The translations under genes were made by a program, and so were the position numbers. A DNA stretch of 64,000 nucleotides from Pseudocitrobacter sp913778145 (GTDB lineage Bacteria; Pseudomonadota; Gammaproteobacteria; Enterobacterales; Enterobacteriaceae), in contig JALNTX010000005.1 of assembly GCA_035726825.1 (NCBI GenBank), positions 1-64,000 of the forward strand, written 5' to 3'. The notes under the pieces are model-generated. The model searched no databases. It worked only from the letters and a program-made list of their open reading frames with translations, and was not told where the DNA came from. Shown here piece by piece: positions 44,072 through 53,410 of this stretch. The first letter of the stretch is position 1; each line of letters begins with the position of its first letter.

Positions 44072-44146
44072 TTTCGGAATTGTGCCCGGGTCTTAATGCG
44101 CCTGTTAGCTGCTATATTCTCCTGATTTCACGGGGAATGTTTAACT

Positions 44147-44668
44147 ATGCCAACCGTTATCACACACGCTGCCGTTCCTCTGTGCCTAGGTTTAGGCCTT
44201 GGCAGCAGAGTCATCCCGCCCCGTTTGCTGTTTACCGGCATTGTGCTCGCCATGCTCCCCGACACCGACGTGCTGGCGTTCAAGTTTGGCGTGGCTTACG
44301 GCAATGCTTTTGGTCATCGCGGGTTTACCCATTCACTGCTTTTCGCGTTCGTGGTTCCGCTACTGTGTGTGCTGATTGGCCGACGGTGGTTCCGGGCCGG
44401 GCTGATGCGTTGCTGGCTATTTCTCACCGTGTCGCTGCTATCGCACAGCCTGCTGGATTCAGTGACAACGGGCGGGAAAGGCGTTGGCTGGCTGTGGCCA
44501 TGGTCGGATGAACGTTTTTTTGCGCCGTGGCAGGTGATAAAAGTTGCGCCGTTCGCGCTGTCGAGCTATACCACGGCGTATGGGCACCAGGTCATTTTTT
44601 CGGAGTTGTTGTGGGTGTGGCTACCGGGGGTGGTTTTGATGGGAATGTTGTGGTGGCAAAGACGTTGA
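44147..44668 (+). CDS. ybcI: YbcI, inner-membrane metal-dependent hydrolase-like protein (YdjM family)
   Basis: 173 aa, as in E. coli, and nearly identical in MPTVITHAAVPLC, AMLPDTDVLAFKFGVAYGNAFGHRGFTHSLLFAFVVPLLC and SHSLLDSVTTGGKGVGWLWPWSDERFFAPW. The His/Asp residues (TH, PDTDV, HRGFTHS, SHSLLD) form the metal-binding pattern of LexA-linked YdjM-type membrane hydrolases. Five or so membrane segments. In E. coli ybcI is next to ybcJ; here ten kilobases of other DNA separate them. Confidence 0.94.
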   Translation: MPTVITHAAVPLCLGLGLGSRVIPPRLLFTGIVLAMLPDTDVLAFKFGVAYGNAFGHRGFTHSLLFAFVVPLLCVLIGRRWFRAGLMRCWLFLTVSLLSHSLLDSVTTGGKGVGWLWPWSDERFFAPWQVIKVAPFALSSYTTAYGHQVIFSELLWVWLPGVVLMGMLWWQRR

Positions 44669-44679
44669 TAGGTGCGCGC

Positions 44680-44790
44680 TGATGCCCTCACCCCGGCCCT
44701 CTCCCACTGGGAGAGGGAGAAAACCGCACGAACTTACCCACAGGCACAATCTATCCCCTCTCCCTGCGGGAGAGGGTTAGGGTGAGAGGT
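44680..44790. repeat. Hairpin repeat between ybcI and cysS, inverted copy
   Basis: Same repeat family in the opposite orientation: GATGCCCTCACCCCGGCCCTCTCCC on the left and CCCTCTCCCTGCGGGAGAGGGTTAGGGTGAG on the right. It lies between two convergent stop codons and very likely serves both as terminator; it touches the cysS stop. Confidence 0.75.
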
Positions 44791-46181
44791 TATTTACGAC
44801 GCCACGTCGTCCCCTGCGGGCCATCTTCCAGCACGATACCCATCTCATTCAGACGGTCACGCGCCGCATCCGCCGCGGCCCAGTCTTTCGCTTTACGCGC
44901 GTCGAGGCGCTGCTGAATCAGGGCTTCGATTTCCGCCACTTCAACGTCGTCCGCCTGTGCGCCGCTTTGCAGGAACGCTTCGGGTTCTTGCTCCAGCAGG
45001 CCCAGCACGGAGGCAAGCGTACGCAGGCAGGTGGCTGCCGCGTTAGCTTCTTCGCTATTGCCCGCCTGCTTGGCGTTATTCACTTCTTTCGCCAGATCAA
45101 ACAGTACGGCGTAAGCCACCGGGGTGTTGAAATCGTCGTCCATCGCCTCTTTAAAGCGATCGACATACTGCGCGCTGCGAACGAATTCAACATCCGTTGC
45201 CGTAGTACCGCGCAGCGCCGTGTAGAGACGCTCCAGCGCGGAACGCGCCTGTTTCAGGTTGTCTTCGCTGTAGTTCAGCTGGCTGCGATAGTGACCAGAC
45301 ATCAGGAAGTAACGCACGGTTTCCGCGTCGTAATACTTCAGCACATCACGCACGGTAAAGAAGTTACCCAGCGATTTGGACATCTTCTCGCGGTCAACCA
45401 TCACCATCCCGGAGTGCATCCAGTAGTTGACGTATTCGCCGTCGTGGGCACAGGTAGACTGGGCGATTTCGTTTTCATGATGCGGGAACATCAGGTCAGA
45501 ACCGCCGCCGTGGATATCAAAATGATGCCCCAGCTGTTTGCAGTTCATTGCGGAACATTCAATATGCCAGCCCGGACGACCTTCGCCCCACGGCGACGGC
45601 CAGCTCGGCTCGCCCGCTTTCGACATTTTCCACAGCACGAAGTCCATCGGGTTACGTTTCACTTCCGCCACTTCCACGCGCGCACCGGCCTGCAACTGCT
45701 CAAGATCCTGACGTGACAGTTTGCCGTAGTTCGGATCGGTCGGTACCGAGAACATCACGTCGCCGCTTTCTGCGACATACGCGTGACCACGTTCGATCAG
45801 ACGTTCAGTGATCTCGATGATTTCATGGATGTGGTGCGTCGCGCGCGGTTCGGCATCCGGGCGCAGAATGTTCAGCGCATCGAAATCTTTATGCATTTCG
45901 ACAATCATGCGATCGACTAACTGCACAAAACTTTCGCCGTTTTCATTGGCGCGCTTGATGATTTTATCGTCGATATCGGTGATGTTGCGGACGTATTTCA
46001 GCTTGTAGCCAAGAAAACGCAGGTAACGGGCTACCACGTCAAAGGAAACAAAGGTACGTCCATGACCGATATGACAGAGATCGTAAACGGTAATACCACA
46101 CACGTACATGCCGACTTCACCGGCGTGAATAGGCTTAAATTCCTCTTTTTGGCGGGTCATTGTATTGAAGATTTTTAGCAT
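44790..46181 (-). CDS. cysS: Cysteinyl-tRNA synthetase
   Basis: 463 aa from ATG 46181 (461 in E. coli). Class I synthetase: Zn ligand Cys in VCGITVYDLCHIGHGRTF with the HIGH motif, second zinc ligands in GWHIECSAMNC and HGGGSDLMFPHHENEIAQ, and KMSKS in DREKMSKSLGNFF. The C-terminal anticodon region ends DGPQGTTWRRK like E. coli. Four in-frame residues upstream (MELS) are not homologous. It is divergent from ppiB. Confidence 0.97.
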   Translation of the reverse strand: MLKIFNTMTRQKEEFKPIHAGEVGMYVCGITVYDLCHIGHGRTFVSFDVVARYLRFLGYKLKYVRNITDIDDKIIKRANENGESFVQLVDRMIVEMHKDFDALNILRPDAEPRATHHIHEIIEITERLIERGHAYVAESGDVMFSVPTDPNYGKLSRQDLEQLQAGARVEVAEVKRNPMDFVLWKMSKAGEPSWPSPWGEGRPGWHIECSAMNCKQLGHHFDIHGGGSDLMFPHHENEIAQSTCAHDGEYVNYWMHSGMVMVDREKMSKSLGNFFTVRDVLKYYDAETVRYFLMSGHYRSQLNYSEDNLKQARSALERLYTALRGTTATDVEFVRSAQYVDRFKEAMDDDFNTPVAYAVLFDLAKEVNNAKQAGNSEEANAAATCLRTLASVLGLLEQEPEAFLQSGAQADDVEVAEIEALIQQRLDARKAKDWAAADAARDRLNEMGIVLEDGPQGTTWRRK

Positions 46182-46365
46182 CGATAATTCCATGTTGACG
46201 TGTGTGATCTGGGCTTGCGCCTGAAACGGCGTATTCTACCTTTAATTCAACTCTGAAGCAGCACACATTGCAAGGTGATCGAACCTCACGGTTATGCTAT
46301 AACAGGCGCCTATATACGACTCGCACGCGAGTTAACGCACCACTATAACGGAACAGGATGCAGAA

Positions 46366-46860
46366 ATGGTTACTTTCCACACTAATCACGGCGATATCGT
46401 AATCAAAACCTTTGATGACAAAGCGCCGGAAACAGTTAAAAACTTCCTGGACTACTGCCGCGAAGGTTTCTACAACAACACGATTTTCCACCGTGTAATC
46501 AATGGTTTTATGATTCAGGGCGGCGGCTTTGAGCCGGGCATGAATCAGAAAGCGACCAAAGAGGCTATCAAAAACGAAGCCAACAATGGTCTGAAAAACA
46601 CCCGTGGCACGCTGGCAATGGCGCGTACTCAGGCTCCGCACTCCGCAACCGCGCAGTTCTTCATCAACGTGGCTGACAACGACTTCCTGAACTTCTCCGG
46701 TGAAAGCCTGCAGGGTTGGGGCTACTGCGTATTCGCAGAAGTCGTCGAAGGTATGGACGTGGTTGATAAAATCAAAGCTGTCGCCACTGGCCGCAGCGGT
46801 ATGCACCAGGACGTTCCGAAAGAAGACGTTGTAATCGAAAGCGTGACCGTCAGCGAGTAA
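46366..46860 (+). CDS. ppiB: Peptidyl-prolyl cis-trans isomerase B (cytoplasmic cyclophilin)
   Basis: 164 aa, exact E. coli length, no signal peptide. Cyclophilin core: FHRVINGFMIQGGGF (catalytic Arg), MARTQAPHSATAQFFINVADNDFLNF and GWGYCVFAEVVEGMDVVDKI. The gene ends two bases before lpxH, suggesting co-transcription. Confidence 0.97.
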   Translation: MVTFHTNHGDIVIKTFDDKAPETVKNFLDYCREGFYNNTIFHRVINGFMIQGGGFEPGMNQKATKEAIKNEANNGLKNTRGTLAMARTQAPHSATAQFFINVADNDFLNFSGESLQGWGYCVFAEVVEGMDVVDKIKAVATGRSGMHQDVPKEDVVIESVTVSE

Positions 46861-46862
46861 TC

Positions 46863-47585
46863 GTGGCGACACTCTTTATTGCAGACTTGCACCTGCAAAC
46901 AGAAGAACCGGCGATCACCGCCGGTTTTCTGCGTTTTTTAGCCGGTGAAGCGCGTCGCGCTGATGCGCTCTATATTCTCGGCGATCTCTTCGAAGCCTGG
47001 ATTGGCGACGATGACCCGAATCCCCTGCATCAACAAATTGCCCGCGCTATTAAAGCGCTGGTCGATTCTGGCGTTCCCTGCTATTTCATTCACGGTAACC
47101 GTGATTTCCTGCTCGGCAAACGTTTTGCCAGGGAAAGCGGCATGATGCTGCTGCCAGAGGAACAACGTCTTGAGCTGTACGGTCGCCCACTGTTGATTCT
47201 GCACGGCGACACGCTTTGTATCGATGATGCAGGCTATCAGGCGTTTCGTGCCAAAGTGCATACGCCGTGGATCCAGAAAGTCTTCCTGGCGCTGCCGCTG
47301 TTTATCCGCCAGAAAATTGCCGCCCGCATGCGTGCCGACAGCAAAGCCGCCAACAGCCATAAATCGATGGAGATTATGGATGTTAACCCGCAGGCCGTTG
47401 TTGATGTGATGGAAAAGCACCACGTGCAGTGGCTGATCCATGGGCATACGCATCGCCCAGATGTACATCAGCTTATCGCCAACGGCGAACCCGCGTATCG
47501 CGTCGTGCTTGGTGCCTGGCATACGGAAGGGTCAATGGTGAAAGTCAGCGAGACAGATGTTGAGTTGATTGCTTTTCCATTTTAG
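46863..47585 (+). CDS. lpxH: LpxH, UDP-2,3-diacylglucosamine diphosphatase
   Basis: 240 aa metallophosphoesterase of lipid A synthesis; it cleaves UDP-2,3-diacyl-GlcN to lipid X and UMP at the inner membrane. Motifs: FIADLHL (DXH), ILGDLFEAWIGDD, HGNRDFLLG, LILHGDTLCIDD and LIHGHTHRPDVH. The start is GTG 46863 as in E. coli (VATLFIADLHL). It follows ppiB by two bases. Confidence 0.96.
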   Translation: MATLFIADLHLQTEEPAITAGFLRFLAGEARRADALYILGDLFEAWIGDDDPNPLHQQIARAIKALVDSGVPCYFIHGNRDFLLGKRFARESGMMLLPEEQRLELYGRPLLILHGDTLCIDDAGYQAFRAKVHTPWIQKVFLALPLFIRQKIAARMRADSKAANSHKSMEIMDVNPQAVVDVMEKHHVQWLIHGHTHRPDVHQLIANGEPAYRVVLGAWHTEGSMVKVSETDVELIAFPF

Positions 47586-47616
47586 TCATTCCGCGATAAA
47601 AGCCCGCCTCATGCCT

Positions 47617-47632
47617 ACGCAACCGTTTTCCT
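47617..47632 (+). promoter_or_regulatory. PurR operator of purEK
   Basis: ACGCAACCGTTTTCCT matches the PurR consensus ACGCAAACGTTTTCGT at 13 of 16 positions. It lies ~75 bases before purE, as in E. coli. Confidence 0.85.
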
Positions 47633-47704
47633 TGCCTGTTTTCCATGCTATTCTCTGTGCCCTACATCGTCGTGTGCAGCACACCCACAGGAGTTTTAAG
47701 ACGT

Positions 47705-48214
47705 ATGTCTTCCCGCAATAATCCGGCACGTATCGCTATCGTGATGGGGTCCAAAAGCGACTGGGCTACCATGCAGTTTGCTACCGAAGTTCTTGATATC
47801 CTGAAAGTTCCTCATCATGTCGAAGTGGTTTCCGCCCACCGCACGCCCGATAAACTGTTCAGCTTCGCCGAAAGCGCGGAAGAGAACGGTTTTCAGGTGA
47901 TTATTGCTGGCGCAGGCGGCGCAGCACATCTGCCGGGTATGATTGCGGCGAAAACCCTGGTGCCGGTGCTGGGTGTGCCAGTACAAAGCGCCGCCCTGAG
48001 CGGCGTCGATAGTCTCTATTCCATCGTGCAAATGCCGCGCGGTATTCCAGTCGGAACGCTGGCGATTGGTAAAGCGGGCGCCGCTAACGCCGCCCTGCTG
48101 GCCGCGCAAATTCTTGCTCAGCACGATGCTGAACTGCATCAACGCCTGGCGGAATGGCGTCGTGCGCAAACCGATGAAGTGCTGGAAAACCCGGACCCAC
48201 GAGGTGACGCATGA
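47705..48214 (+). CDS. purE: PurE, N5-carboxyaminoimidazole ribonucleotide mutase
   Basis: 169 aa, exact E. coli length. Class I PurE: IVMGSKSDWATM (phosphate loop), VVSAHRTPDKLF with catalytic His, AGAGGAAHLPGMIAAKTLVPVLGVPV and SIVQMPRGIPVGTLAIGKAGAANAALLA. ATG 47705 is chosen over the upstream frame at 47645, which lacks homology. Overlaps purK by four bases (ATGA). Repressed by PurR when purines are plentiful. Confidence 0.97.
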   Translation: MSSRNNPARIAIVMGSKSDWATMQFATEVLDILKVPHHVEVVSAHRTPDKLFSFAESAEENGFQVIIAGAGGAAHLPGMIAAKTLVPVLGVPVQSAALSGVDSLYSIVQMPRGIPVGTLAIGKAGAANAALLAAQILAQHDAELHQRLAEWRRAQTDEVLENPDPRGDA

Positions 48215-49278
48215 AGCAGGTTTGCGTATTAGGAAACGGTCAGTTAGGTCGCATGCTGCGTCAGGCTGGCGAGCCGCTGGGTATTGCCGTGTGGCCCGTT
48301 GGCCTGGAAGCCTCACCGGAAGCGGTGCCGTTCCAGCAAAGCGTGATCACCGCTGAAATTGAACGCTGGCCAGAAACCGCGTTAACCCGCGAGCTGGCGC
48401 TGCATCCGGCATTCGTTAACCGCGACGTGTTCCCGATTATTGCCGATCGCCTGACGCAAAAACAGCTGTTCGACAAACTCAGCCTGCCGACCGCGCCGTG
48501 GCAACTGCTGGCAGAACAAAACCAGTGGCCCGCCGTGTTTGAACGTCTGGGGGAGCTTGCGATCGTGAAGCGTCGCACCGGCGGTTACGATGGCCGCGGG
48601 CAGTGGCGTTTACGCGCAGATGAAACCACACAATTGCCGCAAGAGTGCTACGGCGAATGCATCGTTGAGCAGGGGATTAATTTCTCCGGTGAAGTCTCGC
48701 TGGTTGGCGCGCGTGCCCATGACGGCAGCACCGTGTTTTATCCGCTGACCCACAACCTGCATCAGGATGGTATTCTGCGCATGAGCGTGGCGTTCCCGCA
48801 GGCGAACGCACAGCAGCAGGATCAGGCCGAAAGCATGCTGTCAGCCATTATGCACGAGCTGAACTACGTTGGCGTGATGGCGATGGAGTGCTTCATTACC
48901 CCCGCCGGATTGCTGATTAACGAGCTGGCCCCGCGCGTGCACAACAGCGGGCACTGGACGCAAAATGGCGCCTCCATCAGCCAGTTTGAGCTGCATCTGC
49001 GTGCCATTACCGATTTGCCACTGCCGCCGCCGGTGGTCAACAGCCCGTCAGTGATGGTCAACCTGATTGGTAGCGACCTGAACTACGACTGGCTGAAGCT
49101 GCCGCTGGTACATCTGCACTGGTATGACAAAGAGGTTCGCCCAGGCCGTAAGGTCGGTCATCTCAACCTGAACGACAGCGATACCGGGCGGTTAAGCGCC
49201 ACGCTTGAAGCCCTCGCGCCATTGCTGCCTCCAGAGTACGCCAGCGGAATTAGCTGGGCACAGTCCAAACTGGCTTAA
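48211..49278 (+). CDS. purK: PurK, N5-carboxyaminoimidazole ribonucleotide synthase
   Basis: 355-aa ATP-grasp enzyme that carboxylates AIR with bicarbonate and ATP, feeding PurE. VLGNGQLGRMLRQAGEPLGI opens the protein, IVKRRTGGYDGRGQWRL is the ATP-lid region and ECFITPAGLLINELAPRVHNSGHWTQNG the metal/ATP site. Its ATG lies inside the purE stop region, so the two are coupled. A hairpin follows the stop. Confidence 0.97.
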   Translation: MKQVCVLGNGQLGRMLRQAGEPLGIAVWPVGLEASPEAVPFQQSVITAEIERWPETALTRELALHPAFVNRDVFPIIADRLTQKQLFDKLSLPTAPWQLLAEQNQWPAVFERLGELAIVKRRTGGYDGRGQWRLRADETTQLPQECYGECIVEQGINFSGEVSLVGARAHDGSTVFYPLTHNLHQDGILRMSVAFPQANAQQQDQAESMLSAIMHELNYVGVMAMECFITPAGLLINELAPRVHNSGHWTQNGASISQFELHLRAITDLPLPPPVVNSPSVMVNLIGSDLNYDWLKLPLVHLHWYDKEVRPGRKVGHLNLNDSDTGRLSATLEALAPLLPPEYASGISWAQSKLA

Positions 49279-49287
49279 GCCTAACGT

Positions 49288-49316
49288 GCCGGGGAACGAT
49301 CCTCCCCTTCCCCGGC
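49288..49316 (+). terminator. GC-rich hairpin after purK
   Basis: GCCGGGG (49288-49294) and CCCCGGC (49310-49316), ten bases after the stop. No U-run follows, so termination is likely partial. Confidence 0.5.
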
Positions 49317-49380
49317 TCTCGTCACAAGCGTAGAATCCCGTCCGAGTTTTCCTCCCGATTTGTTACAGAAGGATTTGCCC

Positions 49381-50466
49381 ATGAATAATGGGACGGAATA
49401 CCGGGCCATTTTGACCGCCGGTACCCCCATCATTGACGTTCGCGCCCCCGTCGAGTTTCAGCAAGGCTCGCTGCCTGCGGCAATCAATCTGCCGTTGATG
49501 AACGATGACGAACGCGCCGCGGTCGGTACCTGCTATAAACGTCAGGGCCCCGATGCGGCATTGGCGCTGGGCCATCAGCTAGTATCCGGCGAAACGCGCC
49601 AGCAGCGCATCGACGCCTGGCGGAAAGCCTGCACAAAATTTCCACACGGCTATCTTTGCTGCGCGCGCGGCGGCCAGCGTTCGCACATCGTGCAGGCGTG
49701 GCTAAAAGAGAGCGGCATCGATTATCCGCTGATTGTCGGTGGCTACAAGATGCTACGCCAGGCGGCGATTCAGGCAACCGAAGCGCTGGTTCAGCATCCC
49801 ATTATTTTGATTGGCGGCTGTACCGGAAACGGTAAAACGCCGCTGGTTCGCCATCAGCCTTTTGGTATCGACCTGGAAGGGCTGGCCCATCATCGCGGTT
49901 CATCATTTGGCCGCACGCTGGACGCGCAGCATCAGCAAGCCACGTTTGAAAACCATCTGGCCAGCGAGCTGCTTCAGCGCAGTCACGGGCAGGAAAACGT
50001 GCGTTGGGTGCTGGAAGATGAGGGGCATATGATTGGCGCGAATCATCTGCCGGAGTGCCTGCGCGAACGCATGGCGCAATCCCCGATTGCGGTGGTGGAC
50101 GATCCGTTTGAGCTGCGCCTTGAACGGCTGCGTGAAGAGTATTTTGCGCATATGCATCAGGCATTTATTGAGGCATTTGGTGAAGAGAAAGGCTGGGCGG
50201 AGTACAGCGAATATCTGCATCATGGATTGTTCGCCATTCGTCGTCGCCTTGGCCTGCAACGCTTCGCCGAGCTGACGCAAAAGCTCGACCAGGCGCTTGT
50301 AGAGCAGCAGCAGAGTGGTTCAACCGAACCGCACTTTGCCTGGCTGGTGCCGCTGCTTAACGAATATTACGACCCGATGTACCGCTATCAACTGGAGAAA
50401 AAGGCCAGCAAGATAGTCTTTCGCGGCACATCGGAGGCGGTGGAGCATTGGTTGTTGGGGCATTAA
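49381..50466 (+). CDS. mnmH: MnmH (YbbB/SelU), tRNA 2-selenouridine synthase
   Basis: 361 aa (364 in E. coli). A rhodanese domain (PIIDVRAPVEFQQGSLPAAINLP...; catalytic Cys in YLCCARGGQRSHIVQAW, ~98) is followed by a P-loop domain (LIGGCTGNGKTPLV, ~141-154). It replaces sulfur by selenium in 2-thiouridine at the wobble position of Lys, Glu and Gln tRNAs via a geranylated intermediate, using selenophosphate. ATG 49381 follows AGAAGGA. Same order purK-ybbB as in related enterobacteria. Confidence 0.95.
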   Translation: MNNGTEYRAILTAGTPIIDVRAPVEFQQGSLPAAINLPLMNDDERAAVGTCYKRQGPDAALALGHQLVSGETRQQRIDAWRKACTKFPHGYLCCARGGQRSHIVQAWLKESGIDYPLIVGGYKMLRQAAIQATEALVQHPIILIGGCTGNGKTPLVRHQPFGIDLEGLAHHRGSSFGRTLDAQHQQATFENHLASELLQRSHGQENVRWVLEDEGHMIGANHLPECLRERMAQSPIAVVDDPFELRLERLREEYFAHMHQAFIEAFGEEKGWAEYSEYLHHGLFAIRRRLGLQRFAELTQKLDQALVEQQQSGSTEPHFAWLVPLLNEYYDPMYRYQLEKKASKIVFRGTSEAVEHWLLGH

Positions 50467-50605
50467 CAGGGGTGGGGGTGTCGGGTGGCACTGCGCTTAC
50501 CCGACCTACGCATCGGCACGGAGCATGGGTGTCGGGTGGCGCTGCGCTTACCCGACCTACAAGCGATGCAAAATGTAGGCCGGATAAGCGCAGCGCCATC
50601 CGGCA
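50467..50605. repeat. REP/BIME cluster after mnmH
   Basis: Two direct copies of GTCGGGTGGC(A/G)CTGCGCTTACCCGAC-type hairpins are followed by GTAGGCCGGATAAGCGCAGCGCCATCCGGC-type REP DNA. It fills the gap between the convergent mnmH and MetI-like genes. Confidence 0.8.
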
Positions 50606-51265
50606 TCAGCGCCGTTCGCGTTTATCCGCTCGCTTCGCCAGCCAGTCGCCCAACATCTGCACCACCTGCACCAGCACAATCAGCGCGATAACGGTCACCA
50701 CCATCACCTGGGTTTCGTAACGGTAATAGCCGTAGCGAATCGCCAGGTCGCCCACCCCGCCGCCGCCGACAATCCCGGCCATCGCCGAGTAGCCGATTAA
50801 GCTCACCAGCGTAATGGTCAGGCCGCGCAGCAGCCCGGCGCTGGCTTCCGGCAGCAGAACGGTGCAGATAATCCGCATAGGGCTGGCCCCGAACGCTTCA
50901 GCGGCTTCGATAATACCTTTATCCACTTCGCGCAGGGCGCTATCAACAAGCCGCGCGTAGAACGCAATCGCCGCGACGGAGAGCGGCACCGATGCCGCAA
51001 TCGGCCCGATAGTGTTGCCGAGCAAAAACTGCGTGAGCGGCAACAGCAGGACCAGCAGGATCACAAACGGTACCGAGCGAATAATGTTCACCAGCACCGA
51101 CGATACCAGGTACACAAAGCGGTTTTGCCAGAAGAGATGGCGGTCGGTGACAAAAATCAGAAAACCGAGCGGCAGGCCGCCGACAATCGCCAGCACCGTC
51201 GAAATACTCAGCATCTGGAAGGTTTCGTTAAAGGCCAGCGTTAAATCCGGCAGTAAATCATCCAC
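50606..51265 (-). CDS. MetI-type ABC transporter permease (SfbC-like)
   Basis: 219-aa membrane protein with five to six helices, similar to MetI throughout: NIIRSVPFVILLVLLLPLTQFLLGNTIGPIAASVPL, and the EAA loop GIIEAAEAFGASPMRIICTVLLPEASAGLLRGL, then GYSAMAGIVGGGGVGDLAIRYGYYRYET. The start has a full GGAGGTGATC ribosome site and overlaps the ATPase stop by eight bases. In Salmonella the sfbABC transporter lies next to ybbB; this is probably its counterpart. Confidence 0.88.
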   Translation of the reverse strand: MDDLLPDLTLAFNETFQMLSISTVLAIVGGLPLGFLIFVTDRHLFWQNRFVYLVSSVLVNIIRSVPFVILLVLLLPLTQFLLGNTIGPIAASVPLSVAAIAFYARLVDSALREVDKGIIEAAEAFGASPMRIICTVLLPEASAGLLRGLTITLVSLIGYSAMAGIVGGGGVGDLAIRYGYYRYETQVMVVTVIALIVLVQVVQMLGDWLAKRADKRERR

Positions 51266-52280
51266 GGATCACCTCCACCTGTGCCGTATTTTCCCGAATG
51301 TAGGCCACCGCAGCGTCTACGGACGTTGGGTTATGCAAAGCGGTCAGCTGTACCACTAAAATCCCCAACGCCCGCTCGGCGATATACTCAATTTTGCCGT
51401 GCAGAATATTCACCGCCACGCCAAACTTCACCGCCACTTCCGACAGCACCGGCTGCTCGGCGGAATCGCCGATGAACAGAATCTTCAGCAACTGGCCCGG
51501 CAGATGTTCGCGCAGGCGCTCGGGCAGCGTCAGGTTCAGCGTATGCGACACCAGTTGCTGGGTAAACGCGTGCTGTGGATGGGCGAACACATCAAACACC
51601 TCGCCGGACTCCACCACTTCCCCGCCGGACATCACCGCCACGCGATCGCAGATGGTTTTGATCACGTTCATTTCATGGGTGATCAGCACGATCGTGATCC
51701 CAAGCTTCGCGTTGATCTCTTTCAACAGCGCCAGAATGGTGGCCGATGTTTCCAGATCCAGCGCCGAAGTGGGTTCATCACACAACAATACGTCAGGATG
51801 ATTCGCGATGGCGCGGGCAATCCCCACGCGTTGTTTCTGCCCGCCGCTGAGCTGCACCGGATAGCGGTTTGCTTTATCGGCAAGCCCCACCAGCGACAAA
51901 ATCTCGCTCACGCGCGGTGCAATTTTATCGCGATCCCAACCTGCGGCTTTCAGACTGAAGGCGACGTTTTGCGCCACGGTTCGCGTATGCATCAGATTAA
52001 AGTGCTGAAAAATCATGCCAATGCGCTGACGCGCTTTACGCAGATTTGCACCTTCAAGCGCGGAGATCTCCACGCCGTTAACCTTAACGCTGCCCTCGCT
52101 CGGGCGCGTTAAGGCGTTGAGCGTGCGAAGCAGCGTGCTTTTCCCCGCCCCGCTGGTGCCAACAATACCGAAGATTTCGCCCGCGCCAATATGCAGGCTG
52201 ACGTTATTCACCGCCCGCGTGGACGGCCCATGGCCGGTGGAGAAATCCACGCAGACCTTTTCTATCTCAATCATACTCAC
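51258..52280 (-). CDS. MetN-type ABC transporter ATP-binding protein (SfbB-like)
   Basis: 340 aa. Walker A GTSGAGKSTL (~39-48), Q-loop IFQHFNLMHTRTV, signature LSGGQKQRVGIARA, Walker B VLLCDEPTSALDLE, H-loop LITHEMNV. A C-terminal NIL domain (~270-340, ILFIGDSAEQPVLSEVAVKFGVAVNILHGKIEYI) is the regulatory ligand-sensing part known in MetN. It is the second gene of a binding protein-ATPase-permease operon. Confidence 0.9.
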   Translation of the reverse strand: MSMIEIEKVCVDFSTGHGPSTRAVNNVSLHIGAGEIFGIVGTSGAGKSTLLRTLNALTRPSEGSVKVNGVEISALEGANLRKARQRIGMIFQHFNLMHTRTVAQNVAFSLKAAGWDRDKIAPRVSEILSLVGLADKANRYPVQLSGGQKQRVGIARAIANHPDVLLCDEPTSALDLETSATILALLKEINAKLGITIVLITHEMNVIKTICDRVAVMSGGEVVESGEVFDVFAHPQHAFTQQLVSHTLNLTLPERLREHLPGQLLKILFIGDSAEQPVLSEVAVKFGVAVNILHGKIEYIAERALGILVVQLTALHNPTSVDAAVAYIRENTAQVEVIRG

Positions 52281-52333
52281 CTCAGAAATGCGAAAAGGGC
52301 AGACGCGTCTGCCCTGTCAGTTGCGTCCTGCAA

Positions 52334-53164
52334 TTACTTCGCGTCAGACATCCATTCGGGTTTCTGGAAGGCGCTGTAAATATTTTTAGGATCGTCGATC
52401 ACCGCGCGATAGGCCGGCGATTTCACCGCCTCGACGATATCTTTGGCAAAGGGTTTATCCGCATCTTCGCTGCGTACCGCGATGATATTTTTCAGGTTCT
52501 CATCCAGATGCTCCTGCTTGAGCGCACTGGAGAGATCGAGCCCCGCGGCCACGGCGAAGTTACCGTTTACCAGCGCACCGGTGACGCCATCGAGCGTACG
52601 CGGCAACTGCGCGGCTTCCAGCGGCTTGAACACCAGCCCTTTCGGATTGCTGGCAATATCGCGCTCGGAGGCTTTGGTTGGGTCGATATTCGGTTTAATG
52701 GTGATGAGGTCGAGCGACTGCAGGAAACGCAGGCCGCGCGCCAGGTTGGTTGGGTCATTCGAAAGGGTGATGATATCGCCCTTCTCCAACTCATCCAGGC
52801 TCTTCACCTTACGCGAATAGAAGCCCATGCCCGCCGTTGGCACCACAATCAATTTCGTCAGCTTGAGGCCTTTGTCGGCGGTGAATTTATCGAAATAGAG
52901 CGAGTGCTGAAACAGGTTGGCGTCAATGCTGCCGTTAGACAGCGCCATATTTGGCTGCACGTAGTCGCTAAATTCGCGTACCACGACTTTATAGCCTTTC
53001 TCTTTCAGCGACGGCGCAATCGCTTGCTTAACCATGTCGCCATATGGCCCCGGCGCAACGCCGAAAACAATCGTGTGTGGATCGCTGTTGGCGTGGGCAA
53101 ACTGTAATCCACAGGCCAGCAGCAGGGCGCCTGTCGCGACGCGTAAACTCTGACGCAATCCCAT
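52334..53164 (-). CDS. MetQ/NlpA-family substrate-binding lipoprotein (SfbA-like)
   Basis: 276 aa. The signal peptide MGLRQSLRVATGALLLACG contains a lipobox LLAC, so the mature protein should be lipid-anchored at Cys19. NlpA/MetQ motifs: VFGVAPGPYGDMVKQAIAPSLKEKGYKVVVREFSDYVQPNMALSNGSIDANLFQH, GDIITLSNDPTNLARGL and AVRSEDADKPFAKDIVEAV. Salmonella SfbA was described as a possible iron-related binding protein, while MetQ binds methionine; the ligand here is open. GGAGAAG precedes the ATG. Confidence 0.88.
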   Translation of the reverse strand: MGLRQSLRVATGALLLACGLQFAHANSDPHTIVFGVAPGPYGDMVKQAIAPSLKEKGYKVVVREFSDYVQPNMALSNGSIDANLFQHSLYFDKFTADKGLKLTKLIVVPTAGMGFYSRKVKSLDELEKGDIITLSNDPTNLARGLRFLQSLDLITIKPNIDPTKASERDIASNPKGLVFKPLEAAQLPRTLDGVTGALVNGNFAVAAGLDLSSALKQEHLDENLKNIIAVRSEDADKPFAKDIVEAVKSPAYRAVIDDPKNIYSAFQKPEWMSDAK

Positions 53165-53372
53165 AACTTCTCCATTTTAAACGTTGTGATGTCGTGCATA
53201 TCGCCGTGCGATGCGGCGCTGTTGTTATGTCCACAAAAGGGGCAATCCTTAACATGACACAGTTCACAACCTGCTGTCCTTGAAATTATTTCATGATATT
53301 TCGAAGTATGTCTTTGAGAGGCGTCGGGAAGAGATATGCTTTTAATAACAATGCTAAGTTGTAAATAGCAAA

Positions 53373-53393
53373 AAGCCGGGCAGTGCCCGGCTT
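53373..53393 (-). terminator. Terminator of the porin gene
   Basis: AAGCCGGGC and GCCCGGCTT with a three-base loop, followed on the minus strand by TTTTTGC. It lies 18 bases after the porin stop. Confidence 0.85.
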
Positions 53394-53410
53394 CAGAGGT
53401 TCGAAACGAC